From Impatiens glandulifera (taxonomy: Eukaryota; Streptophyta; Magnoliopsida; Ericales; Balsaminaceae): a stretch of DNA of 64,000 bases. Shown here in pieces: positions 48,891-59,840 of the stretch. The stretch is taken from positions 30,045,348 through 30,109,347 of the forward strand of contig NC_061870.1 in assembly GCF_907164915.1 (NCBI RefSeq), given 5' to 3'. Numbering within the stretch: the stretch's first letter is position 1; each line of letters opens with the position of its first letter. The position numbers and the translations under genes were made by a program. The notes beneath the pieces were generated by a model, which did not search any database, had not been told where the DNA came from, and saw nothing but the letters and a program-made list of their open reading frames with translations.

Positions 48891-50379
48891 GTCTAAAATA
48901 ATTAAATAAATATTTCAAAATATCCCAAAAAAAATGAACCTAATTTTTATTATGTTGTCAAAAATATTTTTGTGTATTAATTTGTTGAAGAAAAATAAAA
49001 AAAAATAGTTAAAATTCAATTTCAAATAACATTTCTATTAGAAATAAAAACTAATAATTTAGTTTGACCGAAAATAAGGGAATCGACTTGTATCCATCGA
49101 ATCAGCGCTGAATTTTTATACAGCACCCAAGAAAGTCACCATCCGGTTGTAACCAAGGAAGCGTACGTCCGGGTCCAAACATGATCAGCTAACGGTTGAC
49201 TAACCCCATTACCCCAAACGCTCGAATGTCAAACAGAACGCCGAGAGATGGACGGAACGCCAACGACACGTTTATTTAAACCAAATGACGTCATTTTTTT
49301 CGTCTTTTCCGATGATACAGGGCGAATACCGGAAGATCGCGCTCGACAACGACGATCCTTCTAGAAGCCTCATCTCTGCCATCTTCCATCCTTATCCCTC
49401 CATTTTTCACCAACGTGCATGTCTCTCCATCGCCTTCAATACCCTAGGATAAGAAGTCAAAACCTACCCTAGAATTAGGTTGGCGTAGACAGAACAGAAA
49501 CAAAGAAGAAGGATTTTAAAAGCCAATTCAATATGAATTCAACTTCGAACCCGACTTAGATTGAGTATAAATATTTCCTAGGTGTTCTTCTTCCAATCCA
49601 TCAAACAAAATCCAATAATCACAACATGTTTGAAGATTTCCCTTAGAGCTCCGACAACTGGTTTTTGAAGAAACCATTACGTCGATCCAAGTTTCGATCC
49701 AGAGTTAGAGTGTTCTCCAATCAATAGTAAGCTTCTAGACTTACTACAATTCAAATTGTGATTCAAAAATGGAAATTTTCAAGTTCAATCGGGGTTGATC
49801 TTATTTAGAGTTCAATTTCATGTTTTCTATAATCAAAATCAATCCCTACATGATTTCCAAGCTTTCTGTTAAAAATATATTTCATCAATTCAACCCCAAT
49901 CAAAAAACCTCAAATTTGATTTGAAATTTTGAAATTCGTGTTCTTGAGTTTTTAAGCTTGATTTTGATTCAAATAGTTACCTAACATTATTGTAAACGTG
50001 TTACGATGATTTTCAAATGATATTACATACATACGATCATGTTTGATCGATCCGAAATTTTAGAAAAATAAAGTTTAAATTTCTGTTTTGAATTTTATTA
50101 TAGAGCTTGATTGATATTCTCGTTTTGGTCGTGTTCGATTGTAAACATCATTTCGAAACTGTTGGAAAAAGAATTAGGCCATTAGATGGCCTAATTCAAA
50201 ACATCACAATTTTTTTTCCTAAAAGTCATTTTGAAAAATCAATCCTTATAGTGCTCGATTGATCGGGTTTAAGATTAGGGTTATGATCTATACATCCATG
50301 AGTTGTTAGCAACTTAACGATCATATTTTCATGATCTTTATCAAAAGATACAAACCTGCAATTTTCATACCAAATGAAG

Positions 50380-50770
50380 AACACTCGATGTTCTTGGACT
50401 GAGTCTTGTAGGACCGAGGGCCGAGAAACATGACTGAGAATTTTCGATCTTGACCGAGATCAAGGACCGAGAAAATTGACATCGGACTGAAACTTAGGAC
50501 CACTGTTCTTAAGTTAGGACCAAGTCTTAGGACTGGTGTTCTTGAGCAAAGACCGAGAAATTCGATCGATAATTTTCACCTAAGACCGAGAGGTCTGACT
50601 TGGGACCAAGACTCCTAGGACCCACGACCGAACAATCCGAGTTTAGAATCGAGCCTCCTGAACCTCATAACCGAACACTTTAATCCTCTAACCGAGTATG
50701 TCGAGCCCCGATTCAAAGCACCCTTAGTCTAGACTGAGCCCATCCGGACTTTGACCGGTAAAAACAGACC
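50380..50770. repeat. GACCGAG/TAGGACC-rich degenerate repeat inside the outer element
   Basis: GACCGAG or close variants recur about a dozen times (GGACCGAGGGCCGAG, TTGACCGAGATCAAGGACCGAG, AAGACCGAGAGG), mixed with TTAGGACC and AGGACT. Composition is sharply more GC-rich than the flanks. No coding frame is seen. Confidence 0.7.
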
Positions 50771-51221
50771 CATGTCTTAGGACTTCCGGTCCTAAGGCTT
50801 GTTTGATTCCACTTTTCAAAACCCAAAATTATTTTTTGTAATTTTGAAACTTCAATCCATTTTCAAATAATCCTAAAAGGTCAGAAAATGATTTCAAAAT
50901 ATTTTCGGAATATTTCCCAACACAATATTTTGACTAAGGCCCCGTTTGAAACTTATTTTTAAATTCTAGTACTTTTTTTGATATTTTCAGGTCTTGGACC
51001 TAAGGATTTTCTTAGGGGTTATAATATATAGAGAGAGATGATACAAGAAGCGACTCTGGGGGAACGAAACAAGAAGCGACTCCACCTGGCATGCCAGGTA
51101 GGTCAAATAATAATTAATTTTGTTTTTTGTTTCCACGTAGGATAATCCCCCTCAATTCAAACTCCTCTCATTTCCTCTCAACCATTCTCTCTCTTCAATC
51201 TGAAAATGCTCAAAATTCTCT

Positions 51222-51400
51222 AAACAACCCTCTCTTCAATCTTCAATCTATCTCTGCTAAAACTCACTCCCATTTCTGATCAACAACCATCTCTTCAATC
51301 TTCAATCTATCTCCGCTAAAACTCACTCTCATTTCTGATCAACAACCCTCTCTTCAATCTTCAATCTATCTCCGCTAAAACTCACTACCATTTCTGCTCA
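51222..51400. repeat. Tandem repeat, three units of about 60 bp
   Basis: Each unit holds ATCTCTTCAATCTTCAATCT, TATCTC(T/C)GCTAAAACTCACT and CATTTCTG(A/C)TCAACAAC. It lies just inside the left end of the nested element. Confidence 0.85.
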
Positions 51401-51490
51401 AACTCACTCTCAAATCCGTTTAAACCCTAACCTAAGTATCCGCTCAAACTCTAACCCTAAATATCTGCTCAAACGGAATCCGCTCAAACA

Positions 51491-51766
51491 ATGACAAAGA
51501 AGAAAAAAAAAACTTTAGGTAAAAGGAAAAAGTCAGATAGAGATGCAGCATTAACTTTGGATAGAAATGTCTACGAATATTCATTGTCTACGAATCTGAA
51601 GTGGACTTGTGGCATAACCCGAGCAAATGCGAGCAAGAATATTCATTGTCTACGAATCCAATACCTATCAAGGATTCTACAATCCGATTCTAACATTTAT
51701 CGGATGAACTTACAATACAAGACCAGAAAGTTGTACAAAACCAAATTATCCGAAACAGTAATGTAA
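51491..51766 (+). other. Lys-rich ORF of unknown nature in the nested element
   Basis: 91 codons beginning MTKKKKKTLGKRKKSDRD, a nuclear-signal-like start. Its middle is built on a direct repeat of GAATATTCATTGTCTACGAATC (about 51577 and 51638). I recognise no domain. It may be a fragment of captured or second-ORF sequence, and coding status is doubtful. A Cys-rich open stretch follows a good acceptor at 52009. Confidence 0.25.
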
Positions 51767-53024
51767 TGATTTTATGTTAGTATAATTAAAACATTTACTT
51801 TTTGAATAGTATTGTTAGTTGATCACCATCTTTCTCTTCAATCCAAAACTATTATTATATTATCTATCTGTGTGCTTAATTCAATTCAATGTAATGGTTT
51901 ATATTTATAATTGAATAGTATTGTTAGCTGATCTCTTAAGAATGGTTTGTCAATTTGGGTAAAACATGGTTTAGAAATAGAGATTATTATTATTATTATT
52001 TTCAACAGGTCAATTGTTGCAAAGTTGATGATCCGAGTTGTTGTCGTTATTGTGCTCTTGAGCCGGGCACGGACAGAGGCAGCAAGAGTCCTACCAGAGT
52101 TCAATTTTATTATTATTATGATTAAAAGAAGTAGTTAAATGTTGTTCAATTTCTTTTTACATATATTCAAGTACATGCTATAAATAAATAAAATGGTTGT
52201 AAATGGAGAAGTGAAATATGATTCTCTTGTTAGGGAAATGTGAATCTAATAACATGGTGAATGAATACATACATGATGATTCTGGACATATTTTGCCGAA
52301 AGAAACAAAAAATAAAGTAAGAAAGAAAGAATGAATACAGTCTTTGCATATCATGTTTCATTCAATTCCATCAATTCCTGCATAAAAAGAGTTCCATTTT
52401 GTAACTACAAAAAAGTAACAAAATTTTGATGAATCGAACAGAAACAAAAATATACAATTGAATTGTATCTTGTACAATTGTTAAAAAGTATCCCACAGTA
52501 TCTATACAATATACATGGCCTTATTATGGGCAGTATATCATAAGACTAATGAGAAACTTCAGTAATGAACCATAATATTTGAAATGATAAATCTCTAAGT
52601 CCAATGAAACTTTAAATCTCTCAAACAAATTTGTTGACATTTGATTTACACAAATTAAAAGTTATAATTTCATTTCAAAATAAGAAACATAGACATCCAC
52701 TACTCAACTGATGATGAATTCATCAAATTCAAGAAAGTAAATCCAAAACAAAGTTATCTTTGAGAAACATATTATTAAGCAAAGTTATCTTCTGATGTTG
52801 TCCCCACATGAATTATCTTTGGGAAACATATAATCAGACACATGATGTAATTGACCCGAAAACAATGAAGTAAATGATAGTTGAGTCGAGACTGGATGGG
52901 TGGTGAAGTGTTGATTCCATTGCTCTTGCGTTGATATTGGAGAATGATTACTTGTTGCGGTACTATCCTAAAAAAAATGACAAACGGAGTATTAAAACAT
53001 AGTGTAAAAGATAGGACAAGATAA

Positions 53025-53115
53025 TGTAATACATAGGACAACATAGTGTAATACATGGGACAACATGGTGTAATACACGGGACAACATGGTGTAATACAC
53101 GGACAACATGGTATT
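53025..53115. repeat. 21-bp minisatellite in the nested element
   Basis: Four to five units of GGACAACAT(A/G)GTGTAATACA(C/T). Scattered relatives (ACACGGGACAACATA) recur at 55240-55410 and 55740-55860, so this word has spread inside the element. Confidence 0.85.
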
Positions 53116-53181
53116 GGACATAGGACGAAATAATTGTTGATACTAACCTTATTTCTAGGAACTAGTTTCTTCATTGCTTTC

Positions 53182-55123
53182 TCAATGGCAGACAGTTTCC
53201 GTTTTGTGGGTGGTCACTCTTGAGCTCTTACCTTGACGGGCGAGTGGATAACTTTTTGGGTTGGTTCGGAATCCGTCGTACAATTTGGAGATATCTTGAA
53301 CTTTTCCTTGGGATTTGGATGCAAGTTGTTGAACCTCTAACATGATGAGAGTTAGATAGTTGTACCGATTTTTTTCAATTTCACACACATACGAATCATA
53401 AATGTTGGTGAATAATTGGTAACCTCTCTTCAAGTCTTTACGCCAACGATCCAATATATAATATGATGGCACCTGGTTCACTTTCATTCTATGCAAAACA
53501 GTCAATATATGCCTACAAAGCAGTCCTCTAAACTCAAACATTTGACATTGACATTTCAAAGTAACCAACCCCGAGTTGTACTATACCTTGTAGGAAAAAT
53601 CTCGCAAATGTTGTCCATTAATTCCAAGAATGCTCTCAGAAACTCCAAATACATAAGTTGTGCCATTGTATTCAATTATAGACGTGTCACAAAACATTAA
53701 CCCTTTGAATTCGTTCTGACACAACTTGAAGATGTCATTTGTGTAAACGCTTTGAAACTACATTTCTAAAGAATAGCCACTTACAATTGGAATCACTGAA
53801 TTAAAAGACTGAAAATCCAGTTTGTTTTCAGTTTCTATGTTCTTCTTCAGTGCTCTATCAAACTGCTTCAGAGATGTTGTCGAAGTAACATAATCATCGA
53901 AAAACGCATTGATGCTTTCACTTCTTTGGGATGTTGACATGCCTGCCCAGAAATGACGTCTCACGTACACTGGAATTCACTTATGTCTTTTGATGTGCAG
54001 AGAGCTTAGCCAGTCATTGTTTTCCAAATGAAACTCGTGTATCATTTTCTTCCAATTCTCTTCACACTCTTCAATTGTTATCGAGTTATAGACAATGTTA
54101 TTCAACGCCTTCTTAATGCTTTTATATTCAGCGTGAGCACCAAATTTAGTAGGGAGCTTCTTCATTATATGCCAAAGACAATAACGATTTTGGCTGTTTA
54201 GAAAAACCGTTTTAATCGCAATAGTCATCGATCGACATTGATCGGTGATTATTGCTTTTGGAGCACGTCCATGCATACATGTCAACCATGCCTTAAAAAG
54301 CCAAGTGAATGACGCCACATCCTCACTAGATAATAAACCACATCCTAGCAAAATAGATTGGCCATGATGGTTAACTCCGACAAACGGAGCAAAAGGCATG
54401 TCATAGCTGTTCGTCAGGTACGTTGTGTCAAAGGTCATTACATCAGAAAAGTAATTATAAGAAGCCCTACATCTTGCATCAGCCTAGAAAACATTCCTCA
54501 TCTGTGAGTCCTCGTCAAGATCAGAGGTGTAATGAAAATTTAAACATTTGTTTTGCATCTGGGAGAAATAATGAGAAACAGCTTCAGCATCGTCATTTCC
54601 TAAACTCGACCTCCTAGCTTCTGAGATAAAATTTCGACATGTTCTCTCATCAAATTTCAAATTATCATACCCTCCAGCTTCAACTACAATTGATTGGAAA
54701 CTTTTAGCCAATGTTATTACAGCTTCATCGTTTAATTGCAATCTTCTCTGCGCACTTGGATCTAAAACCTTGTGAGATCTAATATGTCTAGAATTTGAAG
54801 GACTTAAGGGATGATTATGCTGAAGAATGACACTACTAATCTGAAAATCAAAATCATTCCTCACAACAATGTTGATCCTGGCCTTACAATCGGTTTTGGT
54901 AAAAGGTTTAAGTTGAAATATATTCTTCCCCCTTGGCGTAAACGAACCACTCTTTGCACATCCAACAGAGAAAAAATTTTGTTTGCCATCTGGTCCATTC
55001 CTTGTTCCCAACTTTCGGACTCCAAAACCCATTGATTTTGCATACAATCTATAAAATTCTCGAAGGTCATTTTTAGAAACAAACGACATCCCAAACTTTG
55101 GAATTTTGTCTCCGGTACATAGG
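53182..55123 (-). pseudogene. FAR1/FRS-type Mutator-like transposase, broken by four nonsense codons
   Basis: One reading frame runs about 1.9 kb from an acceptor (TATGTAG, ending 55125) to the TGA at 53182, without any frameshift. Domains in order are a FAR1 zinc-finger-like DNA-binding domain (REFYRLYAKSMGFGVRK to ILQHNHPLSP), the MULE transposase core (MTFDTTYL, PFVGVNHHGQSILLG, AIITDQCRSM; Asp residues of the catalytic triad; Glu in STSQRSESINAFFD), and a SWIM zinc finger (CQCQMFEFRGLLCRH). Four stops interrupt it: NVF*ADAR (TAG, 54484), RHK*IPVY (TGA, 53974), LEM*FQS (TAG, 53755) and YKV*YNS (TAG, about 53584). The first two are expected Trp codons. The 5' end is damaged: a related first exon copy with an ATG lies at 55492-55594. 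Light-signalling FHY3/FAR1 factors descend from this family, but the setting says transposon. Confidence 0.85.
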
Positions 55124-55491
55124 GCTACATAAGAATACAAAAAACAGAAATCAACACATGAACAATCACAAAACAACAGAAAAACGTGAATCTTTTAAAA
55201 CAAACAGAAGAACAATAAAACGCATTAAAATATAGTTTAAAACACGGAACAACATATTACAATAATACAAATGACAATAGAATATTAACATTTCGAGTAA
55301 CTTAAATATTTACAACACATGACAACAGCGTATAAAAATACAGGACAACATAGTTTAGGACACGGGACAACATAAAACAAAATAGAGGACAACACAAGCC
55401 AACAAAAATATTAACAGGTTTACACAGGTTTTTAAAAACAACAAAATATTAACAGTCTAACTACATAAACAACAAAAAGATATACCTATTT

Positions 55492-55594
55492 ATGTCCCCA
55501 ATTGTTGGTAGGTTATTTTCAGAAATAAACGACATCCCAACATTGGGAATTTTGTCTTCGGTACATGGTGATGATGGTTCATCCATAGGGCTAC
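55492..55594 (-). pseudogene. Duplicated first-exon copy of the FRS transposase
   Basis: On the minus strand it reads MDEPSSPCTEDKIPNVGMSFISENN, parallel to CTGDKIPKFGMSFVSKND at the start of the main block 470 bp away. The sequence before both copies (TTATGTAGCCCTATG) is shared. The main copy lacks the about 20 bp carrying the ATG codon. Joining this exon to the main block across GT-AG signals breaks the frame. Confidence 0.65.
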
Positions 55595-56819
55595 ATAAGA
55601 CAAAAAAGAGAAATCAGCACAAAGAATACATGACAACACATGAACAACATATTATAGTAATACATGACAACATATTGAATAAAATGCAGGAAAACATATT
55701 GGATAAAACGCATTAAAACGCAAAAAAAAATATAGTTTAAAACACGGAACAACATATTACAATAACACAAATGACATCAGAATATTAACATTTCGAGCAA
55801 CTTCAATATTTACACGGGACAACATAGTTTAAGACACTAGACAACATAGAACAAAACAGAGGACAACACAAGCCAACAAAAATATTAACAGTTTTATACA
55901 GGTTTTTGAAAACACAAAATTATTAACAGTTTTATACATGTTCTAGCTACATATTGGTTCCTACACATAACAATCACAAAACAACAGAAAAACGTGAATC
56001 TTTTGAAATAAACAGAAGAACAATAAAACAAAGAAAAAATAAGCTATGATGGTAGAGAAGATATACCATTAGAAGAAGAAGCTAATCGGACAGTCGGACA
56101 ATGACGAAGACGAATCTAAACAAAACGCAAGGAGAAGACGACGAGGATGAAGACGAATATAAAGAACGGAAGGACGACGAGGATGAAGACGCAAGAACAG
56201 TAAGAAGTTAAACGACAAGGATGAAGACGAATCTAAAGAACGTAAGGAGAAGAAGCTAGACGGCGCGAATGAAGACGAATCTAAAGAATGGAAGGAGAAG
56301 ATGATAAACAGCGTGCCGAGGGTGAAGAAAATGGAAGAAGAAGAATAAGGAGGGTTTTGTTTGATGAGCGGGAAATGAGATGAGGGTTTGCTAGATAGAA
56401 GATGTAATTTTTTTCTCTTTCCTCTGTGGCATGTCAGGTGGAGTCTCTTTCCCCCAATTCGTTTCTTGTATCATTTCTCATATATATATATATGGAACTT
56501 TCATACTTCCACAAGAACAAACATGAAAGTCAATTATCGAAGGAGATATGCCTTCTAGAAGATCGTCGACATCGAGCGCGACCTCCAAAGTTCGCGAAGG
56601 AGACAAACAAAATGGCATCGTTTTGATCAATCAAAACGCGTTGTTGCGTTCCGTTGGCGCTAGAGCAATTGAGCTGACGGGGTTAACGTCCCCGTTAGTT
56701 ATTTTGTGTGGACCCGGGTGCGCGCTTCTTTGGTTACAACCGGATGCGTGGCGCATTCATGGACATTGTTGAAAATCCAGTGGTGATCCGATGACCTAAA
56801 ATCCTACGGCAATAATTAA

Positions 56820-57408
56820 ACATAATTTCGGCCACACAGGATTATCAATTTATATTTTTAATAAAATAGTTATTTGAAATTAAATTTTTGACCCTTTCTT
56901 GTATTTTTCTTCACCAAATTAATACAAAATTATGTTTATTTATTTTATTTTTGGGTATTTTTGAGGTATTTATTTATTTTAAGTCATAAATAAACATATG
57001 TTTAAAAATATAATTAAATAATTTAACCTCTTTTTAGTGTTAATTTAGGTAAAATAAATACAATATTTTAATCTCAAATTATTTTTAGATTTTTATTTAA
57101 TTTTTTAATTAAGGTTTAATTATTACAAAAATTAGTCCTAATTTAGTTTTCTAATTTTTTTTGGGTTAAAAATTCAAAATATTATTTTAATATTATTATA
57201 AATTAATAATATTATTTATAAATTATAATATGTCAAATTTTCATGCTTACATTGTAAGCATAATATAATTATAATGATTTTCTCAAATATTAAATCAATG
57301 TGTCATACAACATTAATCAATTAATATTTACAAAGATACTAGAGAGAAATATATTTATTTCTTTTTATTCAAATAGGTAAATCTGCATTCCTCCGACAAT
57401 TAAACTAT
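56820..57408. other. Right TIR of the outer element and 3' flank of UGT copy 4
   Basis: Up to about 57258 this is transposon TIR. 57290-57408 matches the 3' flank of UGT copy 2 (TTTCTTTTTATTCAA, AATCTGCATTCCTCC), which puts the insertion junction at about 57260-57290. Confidence 0.7.
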
Positions 57409-58827
57409 TCAATTCCTCACCCATTCAATAAAATCAAGCAAGTTTTTGTAGGAGCTACCATTTTCCTTGACACTAGCTAGAGTTGACTCCTTAAGTTCCA
57501 AAGCCCTATCTTTGAAAGACTTGTCACTAACCAAAGTCTCAATCTTTTCTTTAATTTCTTCTTTGCTTATAATCTCCTCATCCTTCCTCTTAAATCCCAA
57601 ACCAACCCTCCAAACATTACATATGAAACTTTGGTTCATGAATTGGTCACCAAAGTATGGCCAACACACCAGAGGCACACCATTGCTAACAGCTTCAATA
57701 GTCGAATTCCAACCGCAATGAGTAAAGAAACAAGCAACCGATGGATGTCCCAAAACCTTCTCCTGAGGTGCCCACCTCACTACCTTCCCTCGACTCCCTA
57801 CCCGATCCAAAAACCCTTCCGGGTAGTCGAGTTCGGACCCATTTACGCTGCCGGGTCTAATTACCCATAGAAATGGCATATTTGTGAGCTCAAGTCCAAT
57901 AGCCAAATGATGAAATTGATCTTGGCTAAAAACGGTTGTGCTCCCAAATGAAGCATATATAACAGAGTTTGGTGGTTGTTGGTCCAACCATTTGAGGCTG
58001 GCGTCTAACTCCGCATGCATGAGGCTCCCAAGTCGGTTGGTTGTCATGATGAGTGGGCCTATAGCTCGGGCTTGTGGAACCAAACTCAGGGCTGCTGGTT
58101 CTAGGCTTCGGCTCGTGTTGATGATGGTCCATTGAGCAAATTTTGCAGTTTCCATGCCATGTTTAAGTAAATTAAAAACCGATTTCTGCAACCCTGCGAT
58201 CTCAAATCTCCTCCATGTAAAATCTTTCACATTTAAAGCTGGTAATATGGGTGAAAACTCAACTGTTTCCTTCAACGGATTTCCTGCCACCATGCACATA
58301 CAAAAACAAATAAGAAGTTTGTTTGATCTGATAAGGAACAAAACATGCATCTAACCTTCTTCATCGATGATTCCATCGTCAATGAGTTTTTGAATGTTGG
58401 ATGTGACTAAGAAACTAACAGCCGAGGAAGTGGTGAAGGCTGCTGTCTTGATTCCCATTTCCTGGCCGACAGCTATGGCCCATCCGATGATGTCATCGAC
58501 CACGAAGCAAGTAATGGGACCGTGGTGGTGATGATCATCATCTCCATTTTCAATCTGACGTATCAGATCCTCCAGCTTTGATCGTGACATCGACTCGCCC
58601 ATCTTCTCGTCTGGTACAAAGGCGAGTCGAATTCTATGGTTGAGACCCACATCATCATCGGGAATCGATGCAGCCATGAGGCGGTGATTAGTTTCTGTGT
58701 TAACAAAGGTGATGTTGAAGCCATGGGTGGCCAGGATTTGAGAAAGTTCCATCAGAGGCATAATGTGACCTTGTACTGGAAAAGGCAAAACCAAAATATG
58801 AGGGTTTTCCATTATAGCAGGATTCAT
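57409..58827 (-). CDS. UGT83A1: UDP-glycosyltransferase, UGT83A1-like, copy 4 (type B)
   Basis: The CDS is complement(join(57409..58283,58356..58827)), 448 aa. The start MNPAIMENPHILVLPFPVQGH (catalytic His21) is identical to copy 2. The helper Asp is in CFVVDDIIGW. The PSPG box is identical to copy 2 except that it ends WPYFGDQ (Asp at position 43). Most differences from copy 2 cluster in exon 1, in the acceptor-binding N-terminal half (e.g. TTSSAVSFLVTSNIQ versus TPYPALTLFIISNIQ), while exon 2 is nearly unchanged. That pattern fits diverging acceptor preference or gene conversion of the 3' half. The frame is intact. Confidence 0.93.
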
Positions 58828-59804
58828 CTAGATTTTAGATATGTGAGAATTGGGATTCAACTAGTCTATATATAATTTATTTTTTGTCCTGAAAAATAAA
58901 TAGATTGTTGGGGTAAATGATTAAATTATATCTTATTATTGTTAAGAAATAGACTTTTGAGTTTATATATATATCGTTTGAATATATTTGATATTATTGG
59001 ATGACTATTCAATAAATGTAGTAATATCTCCATCAATCTAGATATATATATTTTGTAATACTATCTTAAAATCTTTTTATTTTCTTCATCTTAAATTAAA
59101 TAAAAGATAAACTTTAAATTTTTTATTTATAATTTGGTTAGCTATATTATAATATTTTTTCAACCATTAAATCACTACATTTATTAATCAAAATATTACA
59201 ATTTTTTATTTATTTTTATAAATTTTAAATATAAAACCATTAAATCACTACCTTTATAAAAAAATATTATAATAATTCAATCCATTAAAACATCAAATAA
59301 TTTGTTTTTTCATTACAATTTTTTATATAAAACCTATTAAAAACATTTCAATAGACAACCTAAAATAAGCTCCAATGTTTCTAAATTGCTATTAGGGGGC
59401 GGTTAGTTGCATTGTATTAATCTATTAAAAAAATGTTACATGTATAAAGAGAAAAAAAAATCAATAAATGAGAGAAGTGTTAATTTACTTTTGTGTATAG
59501 GTCTCACTTTATGAGTGGAATACATGCAGGATATGGCAATGAGACGATTCGGGACGGAAAATATATTTATCATTCCGCTCTATTTTTATTTCGAGAATTT
59601 TTTTACTACCATCTACGTCCCATTGGGTTTTAAAAATTTCACGCGAAATCGTTTATATCATATTCTCATAAACAAATAAACTTTTTATATAATCAAATTA
59701 TATATACAGTTTTTTAATATAATATATATTATAATTTAATATAATATATTAAAAAACATATTATTTAAAAAAGTAATTTTAATTTTTTTATAAAATATAA
59801 TGAA

Positions 59805-59840
<36 letters not shown>

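Larger units (their letters stand above)
51037..56481. mobile_element. Nested Mutator-like element with FAR1/FRS transposase
   Basis: The ends are short inverted repeats: left GAGAGATGATACAAGAAGCG at 51037 and the complement of the right end TGAGAAATGATACAAGAAACG at 56481. A second shared block is GACTCCACCTG(G/A)CATGCCA, at 51078-51095 on the left. Internal parts are a three-unit repeat near 51.2-51.4 kb, a Lys-rich ORF, a 21-bp minisatellite, the broken transposase (minus strand) and a GATGAAGACGAATCTAAAGA-type repeat at 56100-56290. Exact boundaries and target-site duplication are obscured by TA-rich flanks. Confidence 0.75.
48640..57258. mobile_element. Outer long-TIR DNA transposon (TIRs about 0.7 kb), split by a nested element
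   Basis: Left 48640-49372 and right 56548-57258 are inverted repeats. Inner landmarks present on both sides are CATCCGGTTGTAACCAA, GCGCTCGA(C/T)...CGACGATC and CTTCTAGAAG. Outer ones include GCATGAAAATTT and ATTTATTTTA(T/C)C. Without the nested insertion (51037-56481) the element would be about 3.2 kb. TIR-adjacent internal sequence (49373-51036) has leader-like features and GACCGAG-rich DNA but no transposase. Long TIRs fit a Mutator-like or foldback element; I could not define a target-site duplication. It sits in the interval between UGT copies 3 and 4. Confidence 0.75.

Noticed and set aside
51976..52140. Cys-rich frame CCKVDDPSCCRYCAL after a good acceptor in the nested element
   Set aside because: Too short, not linked to a clear partner exon, and no family recognised.
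53025..53115. CRISPR-like or regulatory array of 21-bp units
   Set aside because: It is a simple minisatellite inside a transposon, with related words scattered elsewhere in the same element.
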